Source: Candidatus Parcubacteria bacterium
Lineage (GTDB): Bacteria > Patescibacteriota > Minisyncoccia > Phycocordibacterales > Phycocordibacteraceae
Direction of reading: 5' to 3'
Assembly (NCBI GenBank): GCA_021731495.1
Contig: JAKFXG010000023.1
Coordinates: 1 to 36,514, forward strand
DNA length: 36,514 nucleotides
The notes beneath the pieces are model-generated. The model did no database searches and was not told the DNA's origin. It worked only from the letters and a program-made list of their open reading frames with translations. The position numbers and the translations under genes were made by a program. How positions within the stretch are numbered: the first letter of the stretch is position 1; each line of letters starts with the position of its first letter. Shown one piece after another: positions 23,508 through 32,467 of the stretch.

Positions 23508-24758
23508 AAGCGGATTGAGGTAGGCATTTGGCGGCGCAACCGGGATGGTCACGACCGCTTTATTCCAACAGGTGTATTGTTTGAATGAAATGGCCTCAGC
23601 GATATAGACGCCAAAGTGGAGATGGGGTCCTGTCGCATAGCCAGTATCACCGGAAAACCCGATGACTTGACCGGCGTAGACCGTGGCCCCTTTTTGTACG
23701 CTGATGTCGGAGAGATGCGCGTACAGCGTCGCAAGGCCGTTCGGATGTTTAATGAGCACCCACTTCCCGTACTGGCAATTTTGTATCGCGCCGTAGTTAA
23801 TGGAGAGCACTGTTCCCGAAAGTGCCGCTCGGATCGGTGTTCCGATCATTGCGCGAAAATCTATACCATTATGCGTTCCAGAAACATAGAGGCGCCGCGA
23901 CGATGAGGTTTTGCCGAATTCTTGCGTGATGAACACACTGCTGACTGGCCACCGCAACACACCCCTACCCGCAGGGGGAACGCGACTCGGATCAAGCACA
24001 TACTGGAGTTGGGATTCAAGTTCGAACAGCGCCGCTTCAAAGGCCGCCTCCTCGGCTTTCTTAGTCGCCAGGATTTTCTGATAGGCAGTTTCCTGGTTCT
24101 TCGTGTCAGTTAAAAGTTTTTGTTGAGTTGTCTTCTGGATATCGACGGATTTTTTTTGCAACGTCAGATCGTTCTGCAGCGCAACGAGATTTGCCTTGGT
24201 TGCGGAGACCTCATCGCGGTTCGCAGCGAGTTCTGTGCGCACCGCACGCAAACTTCTAATGTCATCCGCAAGCGCGCGGTTGAATTGAGCCATTTCATCG
24301 GCTGCCTGCCACGCCTCGCTGAAGGAATCCGAAGAGATGAGTTTAGTGATCATCGGTGCGCGCTCATTTTCAGCGATGCTACGGAGTGCTTTAGCAATGG
24401 CGTCCTGGTTTATGGCGATGGAGGCTTCTTTATCGCCAATAGAGAGCGAGAGTTCTTTAATCTTCAGATTTGCCGAGGCGATCTTGTTTTGGGTAACTTT
24501 GATCTGCGTTGCAAGCTGCTTTTGCGAGATTGCGAGAGAACTGATGGCCGATTGGAGCGTACTCTTTTTTGAGCCGAGCACGTCAAGCTCTTTCTGGAAG
24601 GCGACAATCTCCGCCTTGAGCAATTCGACCTGGCGGTTATTTTCATTGATCTGCGCCTGGATATCCGACGCCGCGTCGGCGCGTACGGAATTCGGAGCCC
24701 CGAGAATAAGTCCCGCAAAACATATGAAAAGAAAGAACGGATACCCGATGCGCGTCAT
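23496..24758 (-). CDS. M23-family metallopeptidase with N-terminal coiled coil (EnvC/murein hydrolase activator type)
   Basis: Signal peptide, long coiled coil, GTHNGIDFRAMIGTPIRAALSGTVLS and GPHLHFGVY. Confidence 0.93.
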   Translation of the reverse strand: MTRIGYPFFLFICFAGLILGAPNSVRADAASDIQAQINENNRQVELLKAEIVAFQKELDVLGSKKSTLQSAISSLAISQKQLATQIKVTQNKIASANLKIKELSLSIGDKEASIAINQDAIAKALRSIAENERAPMITKLISSDSFSEAWQAADEMAQFNRALADDIRSLRAVRTELAANRDEVSATKANLVALQNDLTLQKKSVDIQKTTQQKLLTDTKNQETAYQKILATKKAEEAAFEAALFELESQLQYVLDPSRVPPAGRGVLRWPVSSVFITQEFGKTSSSRRLYVSGTHNGIDFRAMIGTPIRAALSGTVLSINYGAIQNCQYGKWVLIKHPNGLATLYAHLSDISVQKGATVYAGQVIGFSGDTGYATGPHLHFGVYIAEAISFKQYTCWNKAVVTIPVAPPNAYLNPLSYL

Positions 24759-26089
24759 TTTCTGAGTATAGCAATAGCTTTTCGTATGCGCGAAATTGTT
24801 TCGAAAGAGCCAAGGATCGAAATAAGCGTAAAAGGGTCGGGGGAGCGTTCCTGTCCTGAGAGGGCAAAACGCAGGGGCCAAAGAACTGCGCCACGACCCC
24901 CCTTCCCTTTCAACTCCTCAGCATCGGCAAACGGCATAAGAGCCTCTTTTACCATCTCAGGAGAAACGTCCTCAGGGAGGGCTTTTAGAGGCTCACAAAG
25001 GCTTTCCAGGGCCAATATAGTCATCCCAGGGCGCTCAGGAGGCTCTTTCGCAAGCAGGCGGACCCGGTCGACGGCGGGCTCCGTAAAGAGACAGGAAAGC
25101 TCGCCAGAAAGCATCTCGCGGGCCTCGGCAAACGTGCGCGCGCGTTCCCTCAAAAGCGGTACCGCTTTTCGAAGTCGTTCCTGATTATTTGCCACGAGAT
25201 CTCCACGGGTAATGAAGGCATCGTCCGAGAGCTTGCGCATCCAGCGTTGGTTTACCGAAAGAAGTTTTTCTCGATTCCAAACAGCTCCACTTTTCTGTAT
25301 GCCGTCGAGTGAAAAGACCTCGACAAGCTGAGAGAGGGAGAAGTCCTCCCGATCGTCACCAGGGTTCCAGCCAAGAAGCGCAAAAAAGTTTACAAGGGCC
25401 TCAGGTAGAATGCCCTCATCACGGTACTCCATGACGCTTGTTGCGCCGTGCCGTTTTGAGAGTTTCGCGCGCTTCTCGTCAAGAATGAGGGGTAGGTGCA
25501 CATATGCAGGGCGTTCAGCACCAAGTGCTTCCTGGATGAGGATTTGACGTGGTGTGTTTGAAATATGATCTTCACCCCGAATGATATGCGAGACTTCTGC
25601 ATCCATGTCGTCCACGACAACGGCAAAGTGATACAGCGCATCAGTCATAGATCGCGCGATCACAAAGTCACCAAGCTCGGCCGTATCAAACGTAATCTCA
25701 CCACGAACGAGGTCAGTGAAGACAACACTTGTCCCAGGATTGCGGAGTCGTACGACTTCAATTGATACGCTGGGGTCGTCCTTTTTTGGTTCGGTTGAGA
25801 CATACGCCTTCCCTTCCTGTACGACTTTCTCAAGTAATTCACGGTACCGATCAGTGCGCTCGCTTTGTCGTGAGAATGAGTCCCATGAAAGACCTAGCCA
25901 TGAGAGGTCGGCAATGATTTCGTCTTCAAACTCTTTTTTACTGCGTGTGCGATCTGTGTCCTCGCTACGAAATACAACTGATCCGCCATTGTGTCGTGCG
26001 AATAAATAGTTGAAGAGGGCTGTGCGTGCAGTACCGATGTGTAAATGACCAGTCGGGCTTGGCGGGATACGCGTAACGATTTTACTCAT
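24755..26089 (-). CDS. gltX: Glutamyl-tRNA synthetase
   Basis: RIPPSPTGHLHIGTARTALFNYLFA; KLSKRHGA. Confidence 0.97.
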   Translation of the reverse strand: MSKIVTRIPPSPTGHLHIGTARTALFNYLFARHNGGSVVFRSEDTDRTRSKKEFEDEIIADLSWLGLSWDSFSRQSERTDRYRELLEKVVQEGKAYVSTEPKKDDPSVSIEVVRLRNPGTSVVFTDLVRGEITFDTAELGDFVIARSMTDALYHFAVVVDDMDAEVSHIIRGEDHISNTPRQILIQEALGAERPAYVHLPLILDEKRAKLSKRHGATSVMEYRDEGILPEALVNFFALLGWNPGDDREDFSLSQLVEVFSLDGIQKSGAVWNREKLLSVNQRWMRKLSDDAFITRGDLVANNQERLRKAVPLLRERARTFAEAREMLSGELSCLFTEPAVDRVRLLAKEPPERPGMTILALESLCEPLKALPEDVSPEMVKEALMPFADAEELKGKGGRGAVLWPLRFALSGQERSPDPFTLISILGSFETISRIRKAIAILRK

Positions 26090-26095
26090 GAGTGT

Positions 26096-27238
26096 TTAGC
26101 GGGACTCGTGCGAAAGCGCGATAGCGAGAACCGCTTGCGCAAGTATGCGTGCGGCATCGGGGTCGGTAAAGCCGGCGGCTCCATCCGCCATTCGCTTTCC
26201 AAGCGCCGGGTCGTTCACGATGCGCTGTATTTCAGAAGCGAGAAGGTGCGGTGTCAGATTCTCCTCTTCAATGACAATGGCGGCTCCCGTACGGGCATAC
26301 GCATAGGCATTGCTGCGCTGGTCGTGACTTACCGATTCAGGAATAGGAATGATGATAGCGGGCTTCTTCCAAAGGCCGATTTCTGCTATGGAATTAGCTC
26401 CTGCGCGCGAGACGACGATGTTCGCCGCGCCCGCCGCTCTTTGGAGTGATATTTCAGAGAGGAAGTCGACGGGGTGATATCGAGAAGCATGAGAATCTTT
26501 CCCGAGAACCACTTGTGCAACCGCCTGCACGTCCTTGAAATTTGCCTGACCTGTTTGGTGAATGACGTTGGCAAATGCAACAAGGTTCTGTATGGCCGTA
26601 AGCACCGCTTCATTTATTTTCACTGCGCCCTGGGAACCGCCAAGGATAAGGACGGTCGGGATGTCCCTCTCAAGCCCTAGGTATTGACGTGCACCCTCAG
26701 CCTCTACTCGAGTGAGTGCTTTACGGATCGGAATACCCGTCCGAGCGATCTTATCTTGTGCGCGCTTCGGGAAAAACTTAGCGGCGCTTTCAAAAGAGAT
26801 GGCAATCTTCATTGCAAATTTTGCGGCCAGCAGATTTGCCCGTCCAGGCTTGGCATCTGACTCGTGGATCATGACGGGAATACCAAGCAGCCGCGCCGCC
26901 AGGATAGTCGGTACGCTCGCATAGCCACCCTTACTCATCACCACGTCCGGATACAGACGGAAGAGCGTAATAATAGCCGACAGCGTCCCCACAAACGTGA
27001 CGAACAAGTCAGTCACATTCCGAATAGAAGCGTAGCGGCGCATCTTCCCTGCCGGCGTATGGATATAAGAAATGCCATTTTCGAAGAGTGCCTTCTCATC
27101 AAATGGACGCGGGGCGAGGTAATACATCGCGGGTGCGACAAGGCGTTCCTCGCGGACCAGGTCATTAATGGCTTCGGCGATGGCGATGATCGGATAAAAG
27201 TGCCCGCCGCTCCCCCCGCCAGTAAATACAATGGTCAT
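26096..27238 (-). CDS. murG: UDP-N-acetylglucosamine--N-acetylmuramyl-(pentapeptide) pyrophosphoryl-undecaprenol GlcNAc transferase
   Basis: MTIVFTGGGSGGHFYPIIAIAEAI; LGGSQGAVKINEAV; VVSRAGANSIAEI. Confidence 0.96.
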   Translation of the reverse strand: MTIVFTGGGSGGHFYPIIAIAEAINDLVREERLVAPAMYYLAPRPFDEKALFENGISYIHTPAGKMRRYASIRNVTDLFVTFVGTLSAIITLFRLYPDVVMSKGGYASVPTILAARLLGIPVMIHESDAKPGRANLLAAKFAMKIAISFESAAKFFPKRAQDKIARTGIPIRKALTRVEAEGARQYLGLERDIPTVLILGGSQGAVKINEAVLTAIQNLVAFANVIHQTGQANFKDVQAVAQVVLGKDSHASRYHPVDFLSEISLQRAAGAANIVVSRAGANSIAEIGLWKKPAIIIPIPESVSHDQRSNAYAYARTGAAIVIEEENLTPHLLASEIQRIVNDPALGKRMADGAAGFTDPDAARILAQAVLAIALSHESR

Positions 27239-27373
27239 ATCGGAAAAGTATACACGATTTTTCGTTGATATTCTGGCAAGAAGTCCTTTACTGGCCTCGG
27301 CCAGAACGCCTCGTCTGCTTTGCAGCGGGGATGGCGACCCAGTAGGTCATTCTACTGAATGAGACGGACTGTT

Positions 27374-28471
27374 TTACGTCACACGGCGGGCGGCGACGTT
27401 AAGGATAAAACCGCACATGATGAGGGTGGCCATAAGCGCAGTGCCTCCGTGGGAGATAAATGGCAGGGGCAGGCCGGTAAGCGGGATGATGCCCAGCATC
27501 GCACTTATGTTGATGAATGTCTGCAAAATAATGATGAAGGAGAATCCGAGAGCAACGAGCCCGCCGAAGAGGTCGCGCGAGTTCCCTGCTATCACAATGC
27601 CGCGCGCCGCAAAGGCGACAAACAGCGCGAGAAGGATGGCGGCCCCGATAAATCCGGTTTCTTCAGCGAAGACCGCAAAGATGGAATCGCCGGCAGGTTC
27701 CGGCAAATAATTGAACTTTTCGACGCTTTGACCAAACCCTCTCCCTGCGAGTTCTCCGGAACCAATAGCGATCAAGGACTGCTGGATCTGATATCCACTG
27801 CTCAGAGAATTCTCCGAGGGGTTTATGAACGTCTTCACACGTTCAAGTACATAGGGCCGTGCAGCAATAACGATGGCAAACGCGAGGATGGCGCCGAGCG
27901 CGAGGATGCCGAAATCACGCCAGGGAGCTCCCGCAACGAAATACATCACAGTGCCCGTGACAAACATAAGAAATGCCGTGGAGGTGTTCGGTTGAGCAAG
28001 CAGGATGGCCGCAGGGATTATGAGGAAGATAAGGAAAGGAAACAGTCCTTTTTTCGTGCTTGCCAGTTCCCGGGCGCGCGGCGCGAGCCACCACGCGAGC
28101 GCCAGTACGAAACCGATCTTCAGGAATTCCGCCGGCTGTACGGTTGTGAATCCGATATCGATCCAGCGGGTCGCGCCGCCGGAGTGGAATCCGATTCCCG
28201 GCACGAAGACAAGTAGGGTGAAAAGGATGGTTAGAGCGTACAGAAATGGCGCGAAACGCTTTATCTGCGCAAGAGGGATGGTCCGCGCAACGAGAAGGGC
28301 CAGAAATCCGAGCCCGAGCCCGAGCCCCGCTTGAAGCAGAATGTCCTGCGATACCGAGCTGTTTTCCCGTGCAAGGAGTCCCAGCACCGCCGAAGAAAAG
28401 ATGGCGAGGCCAGCGAGAGCCAGCGAGATCACCAGCATAAAGAACATACGATCTCCCGAAACGAATTTCAT
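27374..28471 (-). CDS. ftsW: Lipid II polymerase/flippase-family FtsW
   Basis: SGYQIQQSLIAIGSGELAGRGFGQSVEKFNYLPEPAGDSIFAVFAEETG; LPLPFISHGGTAL. Start MKFVSGDRMFF. Confidence 0.95.
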   Translation of the reverse strand: MKFVSGDRMFFMLVISLALAGLAIFSSAVLGLLARENSSVSQDILLQAGLGLGLGFLALLVARTIPLAQIKRFAPFLYALTILFTLLVFVPGIGFHSGGATRWIDIGFTTVQPAEFLKIGFVLALAWWLAPRARELASTKKGLFPFLIFLIIPAAILLAQPNTSTAFLMFVTGTVMYFVAGAPWRDFGILALGAILAFAIVIAARPYVLERVKTFINPSENSLSSGYQIQQSLIAIGSGELAGRGFGQSVEKFNYLPEPAGDSIFAVFAEETGFIGAAILLALFVAFAARGIVIAGNSRDLFGGLVALGFSFIIILQTFINISAMLGIIPLTGLPLPFISHGGTALMATLIMCGFILNVAARRVT

Positions 28472-28587
28472 CCCGTTAGAAATAGTCCCGTTAGAGACCA
28501 CTTTGATTACGGCTACTAATATCGACCACTATATCGCTTTCTCGCGGAAAAGTCTCTAACGGGATGCGATTTCTAACGGGATTCATG
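28468..28587 (-). repeat. Nested inverted-repeat leader element E6 immediately upstream of ftsW
   Basis: Outer arms 28470-28483/28569-28582 (14 bp), inner arms 28487-28498/28552-28563 (12 bp); same termini as the rplI element. Confidence 0.9.
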
Positions 28588-28588
28588 C

Positions 28589-29665
28589 CTACTTGAGGAG
28601 GGCTACGGTCATGCCGACCGTGGCACACATGATAGAGATGATCCAGTACCGCATCGTCACTTTATACGCGGGCCAGCCGATAGCCTCGAAGTGGTGATGG
28701 AGCGGTGCGATGCGAAATATTTTTTTTCCGCGGAATTTCTTTGAAGCGACCTGGATGATGTTCGAGAGAACGGTAATCACAAGCGGAAAGGCGATGATGG
28801 GCAATGCGGCGATGCCGAAACCGTTTCCAGGCGTGTCGGTCATGAAGGCGATGACGGCAAGGGTCAACGTGAGGCCCATTGTTCCGGTTTCCGTCATCCA
28901 GAAGCGGGCGGGCGGGATATTAAACCAGAGGAATGCGAGTATCGCACCGGTGAGCGTCGCGGAAAAAGCTGCGAGGTTGATCTGATCTTGGAAATACGCG
29001 ATACCCGCATAGGCCATGAACGCGGTGCTAAAGACGCCGCCCGCAAGCCCATCGATGCCGTCAATGACGCCGCCGGCATAGAGTCCGATGGATATCAGTA
29101 TGAAAAGTGGGACAATGAGCGCGCCCACATAGAGCGTTCCGTCTCCCGGGACGCCGATGCTATCCACGCCAAGCTTCACGTAGAACCACCAGCCGATGAA
29201 GCCTGAAATAAGGGTGACGAAAAGAAGCCGTGTGCGAAGCCGTATTCCCCGTTCGCCTGAAGGATGGATATCGAGTATGTCATTCACAAAGCCGACCAAC
29301 GCGCCTGCCATGAGTGCAAAGAGCGGCACCCAGGTCTGACTGCGGCTGAAGAAATCAAGTTTCTGCGTAAGCGGTATCGGCACCAGTTGGGCGAGTACCC
29401 AAAGAGACATCGTTACAATAAGTACCGTCGCCCAGATAAGAATGCCGCCCATGCGTGGAGTCGACGTTTCAGTGCCGGTATGGATCGTGGTGCGGAGCTT
29501 CTCGAATTCAACGGCCGCTGTACCGTCAAGAGCGGTCTTTTTTGTCGTCTTTTTCCACACACGGTACTTATAGAGATAGTGTGTTAGAAGCGGTGCCAGT
29601 AAAATACCGACGGCAAAAGCGGCGATTGCAGGAATGAAGATCTTAAGGATGCCGCTTGCAATCAT
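28589..29665 (-). CDS. mraY: Phospho-N-acetylmuramoyl-pentapeptide-transferase
   Basis: TPRMGGILIW; DDILDIHPSGERGIRLR; GVIDGIDGLAGG; HHHFEAIGWPAYKVTMRYW. Confidence 0.96.
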   Translation of the reverse strand: MIASGILKIFIPAIAAFAVGILLAPLLTHYLYKYRVWKKTTKKTALDGTAAVEFEKLRTTIHTGTETSTPRMGGILIWATVLIVTMSLWVLAQLVPIPLTQKLDFFSRSQTWVPLFALMAGALVGFVNDILDIHPSGERGIRLRTRLLFVTLISGFIGWWFYVKLGVDSIGVPGDGTLYVGALIVPLFILISIGLYAGGVIDGIDGLAGGVFSTAFMAYAGIAYFQDQINLAAFSATLTGAILAFLWFNIPPARFWMTETGTMGLTLTLAVIAFMTDTPGNGFGIAALPIIAFPLVITVLSNIIQVASKKFRGKKIFRIAPLHHHFEAIGWPAYKVTMRYWIISIMCATVGMTVALLK

Positions 29666-30612
29666 AGAGAGGAAATGCCTGCGAAGTGCGCAAGCGTAGC
29701 CGCGACGAGCGCCGTGCCGTCGGTAAAGCGTGCGTTCTTTGACGAACCAAGGACCACGACGGCGATTGGGTGCTGGATGCCGCTATCGAACACCAGAACC
29801 AGGTTTCCCCCTGCAAGATCGGTAAAACCAGTTTTCGAGAATAACAGGTGCGGGATAGTGTCGATCATCGGGTCCGTATTCTTCACTTTGAAATGCGTGC
29901 CCCCTGCCGAGACGGCCTCGGCAAAACTCTGCGTCGTGGCCTCTGCGATCGTCGGTGACTCGGCAATGAGCGCACCCGCCAGTCGCGCGATGTCGCGCGC
30001 AGAACCGTATCCGCCAGAAATATTCGTGCTCATATCGAGGCCGCTTCCATTGACCGCATAGGTTTGAGAAAGGTTAAGGGCCGCCGCGGCGGCGGCAAGA
30101 GCCTCATTCTGCGAGCGATTCTGGCTGGCGGCGGTCGCCTCAATGATTGCTGCGGCGCCGTCATTCAGAGAGGCCGTCAACGTAAGGCGCGCGAGATCGG
30201 AAAGCGAGAATATCTGCCCGGCAGAGAACGTGCGCGGTCCTTCAAGACGGACAACGTCGGCCGGGATGGTGATTGGCGTATCCAGTGAGAGCTGAATAAG
30301 TGCGGCATAGACGGCCAGAATCTTCGTAAGCGAGGCAAGCGGAAGCTGTGCGTCGGCGTTTTTTTCGTACAGCGTCTCCCCGGTTGCGAGATCGTAGACG
30401 ATGGCCGCCTGAGCTTCGAGCGGAACTTGGGTAAAGGCGCTTGGCTCGGTTGAAGTCGCGACCGTAATGCTCGAACTTGGCGGCATTTTTTTTGGTGCAA
30501 GCGGTATGAAAAGGAACGCCGTGAGAAGGAGAGACACGACGACAAGCGTCATGCCAGTTTCGCGCAGGGAGCGCGTGCGCTGAGCGAGCTTCTGAAGGTC
30601 GGAGGAATCCAT
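29662..30612 (-). CDS. D-alanyl-D-alanine carboxypeptidase-like (S11) protein
   Basis: PLASLTKILAVYAAL (SxxK), SLND (SxN), FSKTGFTD (KTG); N-terminal TM. Confidence 0.88.
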   Translation of the reverse strand: MDSSDLQKLAQRTRSLRETGMTLVVVSLLLTAFLFIPLAPKKMPPSSSITVATSTEPSAFTQVPLEAQAAIVYDLATGETLYEKNADAQLPLASLTKILAVYAALIQLSLDTPITIPADVVRLEGPRTFSAGQIFSLSDLARLTLTASLNDGAAAIIEATAASQNRSQNEALAAAAAALNLSQTYAVNGSGLDMSTNISGGYGSARDIARLAGALIAESPTIAEATTQSFAEAVSAGGTHFKVKNTDPMIDTIPHLLFSKTGFTDLAGGNLVLVFDSGIQHPIAVVVLGSSKNARFTDGTALVAATLAHFAGISSL

Positions 30613-30615
30613 ACG

Positions 30616-31212
30616 TTACTCGGTAACTGCCGCATCCGCAGCCTCTTCCTTGATGATCGCTGCAGCTGCAGCGGTGAGTTCAGCTGCCCGCGGAAGATCT
30701 GCGGCGCGGGCGATACCCAGATGAGCCAGCGCTTCGGTCGTGAGCGCATAGCGTATGCGACGTTTATCACGTTCGTCTTCCCTTCCCTCGATGAGTCCGC
30801 GCATGAGGAGGGTGCGGAGCGACGCGGAAGAGTTGACCCCGCGCACCCAATCGATCTCCCCGCGCGTCGCCCCCCCGACGCTTCTGGTTGGAGCCCCGGC
30901 TCCTGACGTCGGGGCCGTCTGATAGGCGATGACGGCAAGCGTTTCGAGACTTGCCTTCCCCAGGTCTCGTGCGAGCTCGCTCTCGCGAAGTTTCTTTACG
31001 ATAGGAGCGGCTTCAGGAGCAGTACGCAATTCTACTTCAGTGTCGGTCTCGATAAGTGTAAGTCCGCTGCCTTTGAGTAACGTAACGAGTGCACCAAGCA
31101 CCATATTCAGTTCATCATCTTTGATGTCCAGAAGGGTCGCGAGATGCTTTTTCTCGAGGGGTTCACCGGAAGCGAAAAGGAGCGCGTGGGCTGCGGCTGG
31201 AGGCGTAAGCAT
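30616..31212 (-). CDS. scpB: Segregation and condensation protein B
   Basis: AHALLFASGEPLEKKHLATLLDI...ESELARDLGKASLETLAVIAYQTAP...RGEIDWVRGVNSSASLRTLLMRGLIEG. Confidence 0.93.
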   Translation of the reverse strand: MLTPPAAAHALLFASGEPLEKKHLATLLDIKDDELNMVLGALVTLLKGSGLTLIETDTEVELRTAPEAAPIVKKLRESELARDLGKASLETLAVIAYQTAPTSGAGAPTRSVGGATRGEIDWVRGVNSSASLRTLLMRGLIEGREDERDKRRIRYALTTEALAHLGIARAADLPRAAELTAAAAAIIKEEAADAAVTE

Positions 31213-31353
31213 TCTCCCTATTGTAATGGGAGCACTCCTCGAGAGCAACGTCTCATACCAACATCTATCCCCTCGAGAGTTAGCGCACTACAATATCCTT
31301 ATCCACATCCGGTCGGAAAAGATAAGAACATTGAGGTTAGAGTTTTGTGGATG

Positions 31354-31731
31354 CTAGTACAAAAAATCATGGTTGCGGCGGCGGAAAGCAAGCCATCCGG
31401 AGATGTTGGTAAACGCATAGAGTGCAAATGTTGCAGCCGCTATAACCCAAAGATCATGGCGGTGAAGTGGATAGGAAAGCAGGAGGAGCGAGGTGAGAAC
31501 ACATGCCGCAACGGACAAAACAATGTCAAACAGGATATTGGGAAAGTTCTCACGTATGCCGATGAGTTTTTCACCCATTTCCCAGAGCGTTGCGAGAGCC
31601 ACGGTGAGCGTTAATGCGATAAGGAATGATACTCCCACGAGAGACGGTAGCATCCCCATAAGGGCTCCAAAAAGGAAATGCGGAATGGACCAAAGATCAA
31701 GCCCTTGTTTCCGCCACCAGTTCCTACCCAT
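31354..31731 (-). CDS. Hypothetical integral membrane protein, about 125 aa
   Basis: Three to four hydrophobic helices; overlaps the 3' end of scpA. Confidence 0.65.
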   Translation of the reverse strand: MGRNWWRKQGLDLWSIPHFLFGALMGMLPSLVGVSFLIALTLTVALATLWEMGEKLIGIRENFPNILFDIVLSVAACVLTSLLLLSYPLHRHDLWVIAAATFALYAFTNISGWLAFRRRNHDFLY

Positions 31732-32467
31732 AGTGCGGGATTGCGGCAGGGGCAGTATGGCTGATGCGAATATCGCCATGCGGTCCGTATTGTTCAGCGG
31801 CAACAGCTCCCTGCTTTACCAGTTCGAGGAGCGCAAGGAAAGAAACGATGACCTCAATCTTTTCTTTCGTGCTGCCCGCGAAATCTTTGAAGGAAAGCGT
31901 CATGGCGCTCTGTACCCGCTTCGCAAGCTGATCCATCATTTCTTCGATAGTGACGAGCGGCTTCACGCGTGCCTCAGGCAATTCCTCAACGGCCTCGCGT
32001 GCGGCGAGCACCCGTGCAAGTGCTTCGGCAAGCGCACTGGCGGAGAAATCGCGGGCCGGTGCGAAGACGACTTCGGGTGTGCGCTCCCCTGCCGGAAGCA
32101 TCATGGTCTTTCCGTACATGCGTGCAAGTTCGCGGGCCGCATCACGAACCTTTTCGTATGCCGCAAGACGGCGCTTCAGGTCTTCAACATCGGCATTCTC
32201 TTCTTCAGAGAGGGCGAGGTCGGGGATCAGGGATTTTGACTTGATGAGCAAAAGGGTCGCGGCGATCTGGATGAAATTCGCGGTTTCCTCGACCGGGAAC
32301 GTCTCCTGGGCGCGCACGTGCTGTATGAAATCCTCCGTGATATTTGCAAGGGCGAGATCGTTGACGAGGAGTTTCCTTGCCTCGATAAGGTCAAGCACGA
32401 GCTCGAACGGACCTTCATAGGAGTCGGTCTTTATTGAGAAAGCTGATTTTTGAGTTACGAAGTCCAT
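31724..32467 (-). CDS. scpA: Segregation and condensation protein A
   Basis: YEGPFELVLDLIEARKLLVNDLALANITEDFIQHV...TANFIQIAATLLLIKSKSLIPD. Confidence 0.94.
   Translation of the reverse strand: MDFVTQKSAFSIKTDSYEGPFELVLDLIEARKLLVNDLALANITEDFIQHVRAQETFPVEETANFIQIAATLLLIKSKSLIPDLALSEEENADVEDLKRRLAAYEKVRDAARELARMYGKTMMLPAGERTPEVVFAPARDFSASALAEALARVLAAREAVEELPEARVKPLVTIEEMMDQLAKRVQSAMTLSFKDFAGSTKEKIEVIVSFLALLELVKQGAVAAEQYGPHGDIRISHTAPAAIPHYG

Noticed and set aside
24760-24775. TATACT 6 nt before the M23 peptidase start as a leaderless promoter
   Set aside because: The hexamer lies in the gltX coding end (KAIAILRK) and the genes overlap by ATGA, so translational coupling explains it; not counted as evidence.
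27359-28216. 285-aa plus-strand ORF antisense to ftsW
   Set aside because: Low-complexity charged translation; FtsW on the opposite strand is unambiguous.
29662-30612. Ala-rich GC-rich stretch in the DacA-like gene as a repeat expansion
   Set aside because: A short EALAAAAAALNL helix is ordinary in this protein family region.
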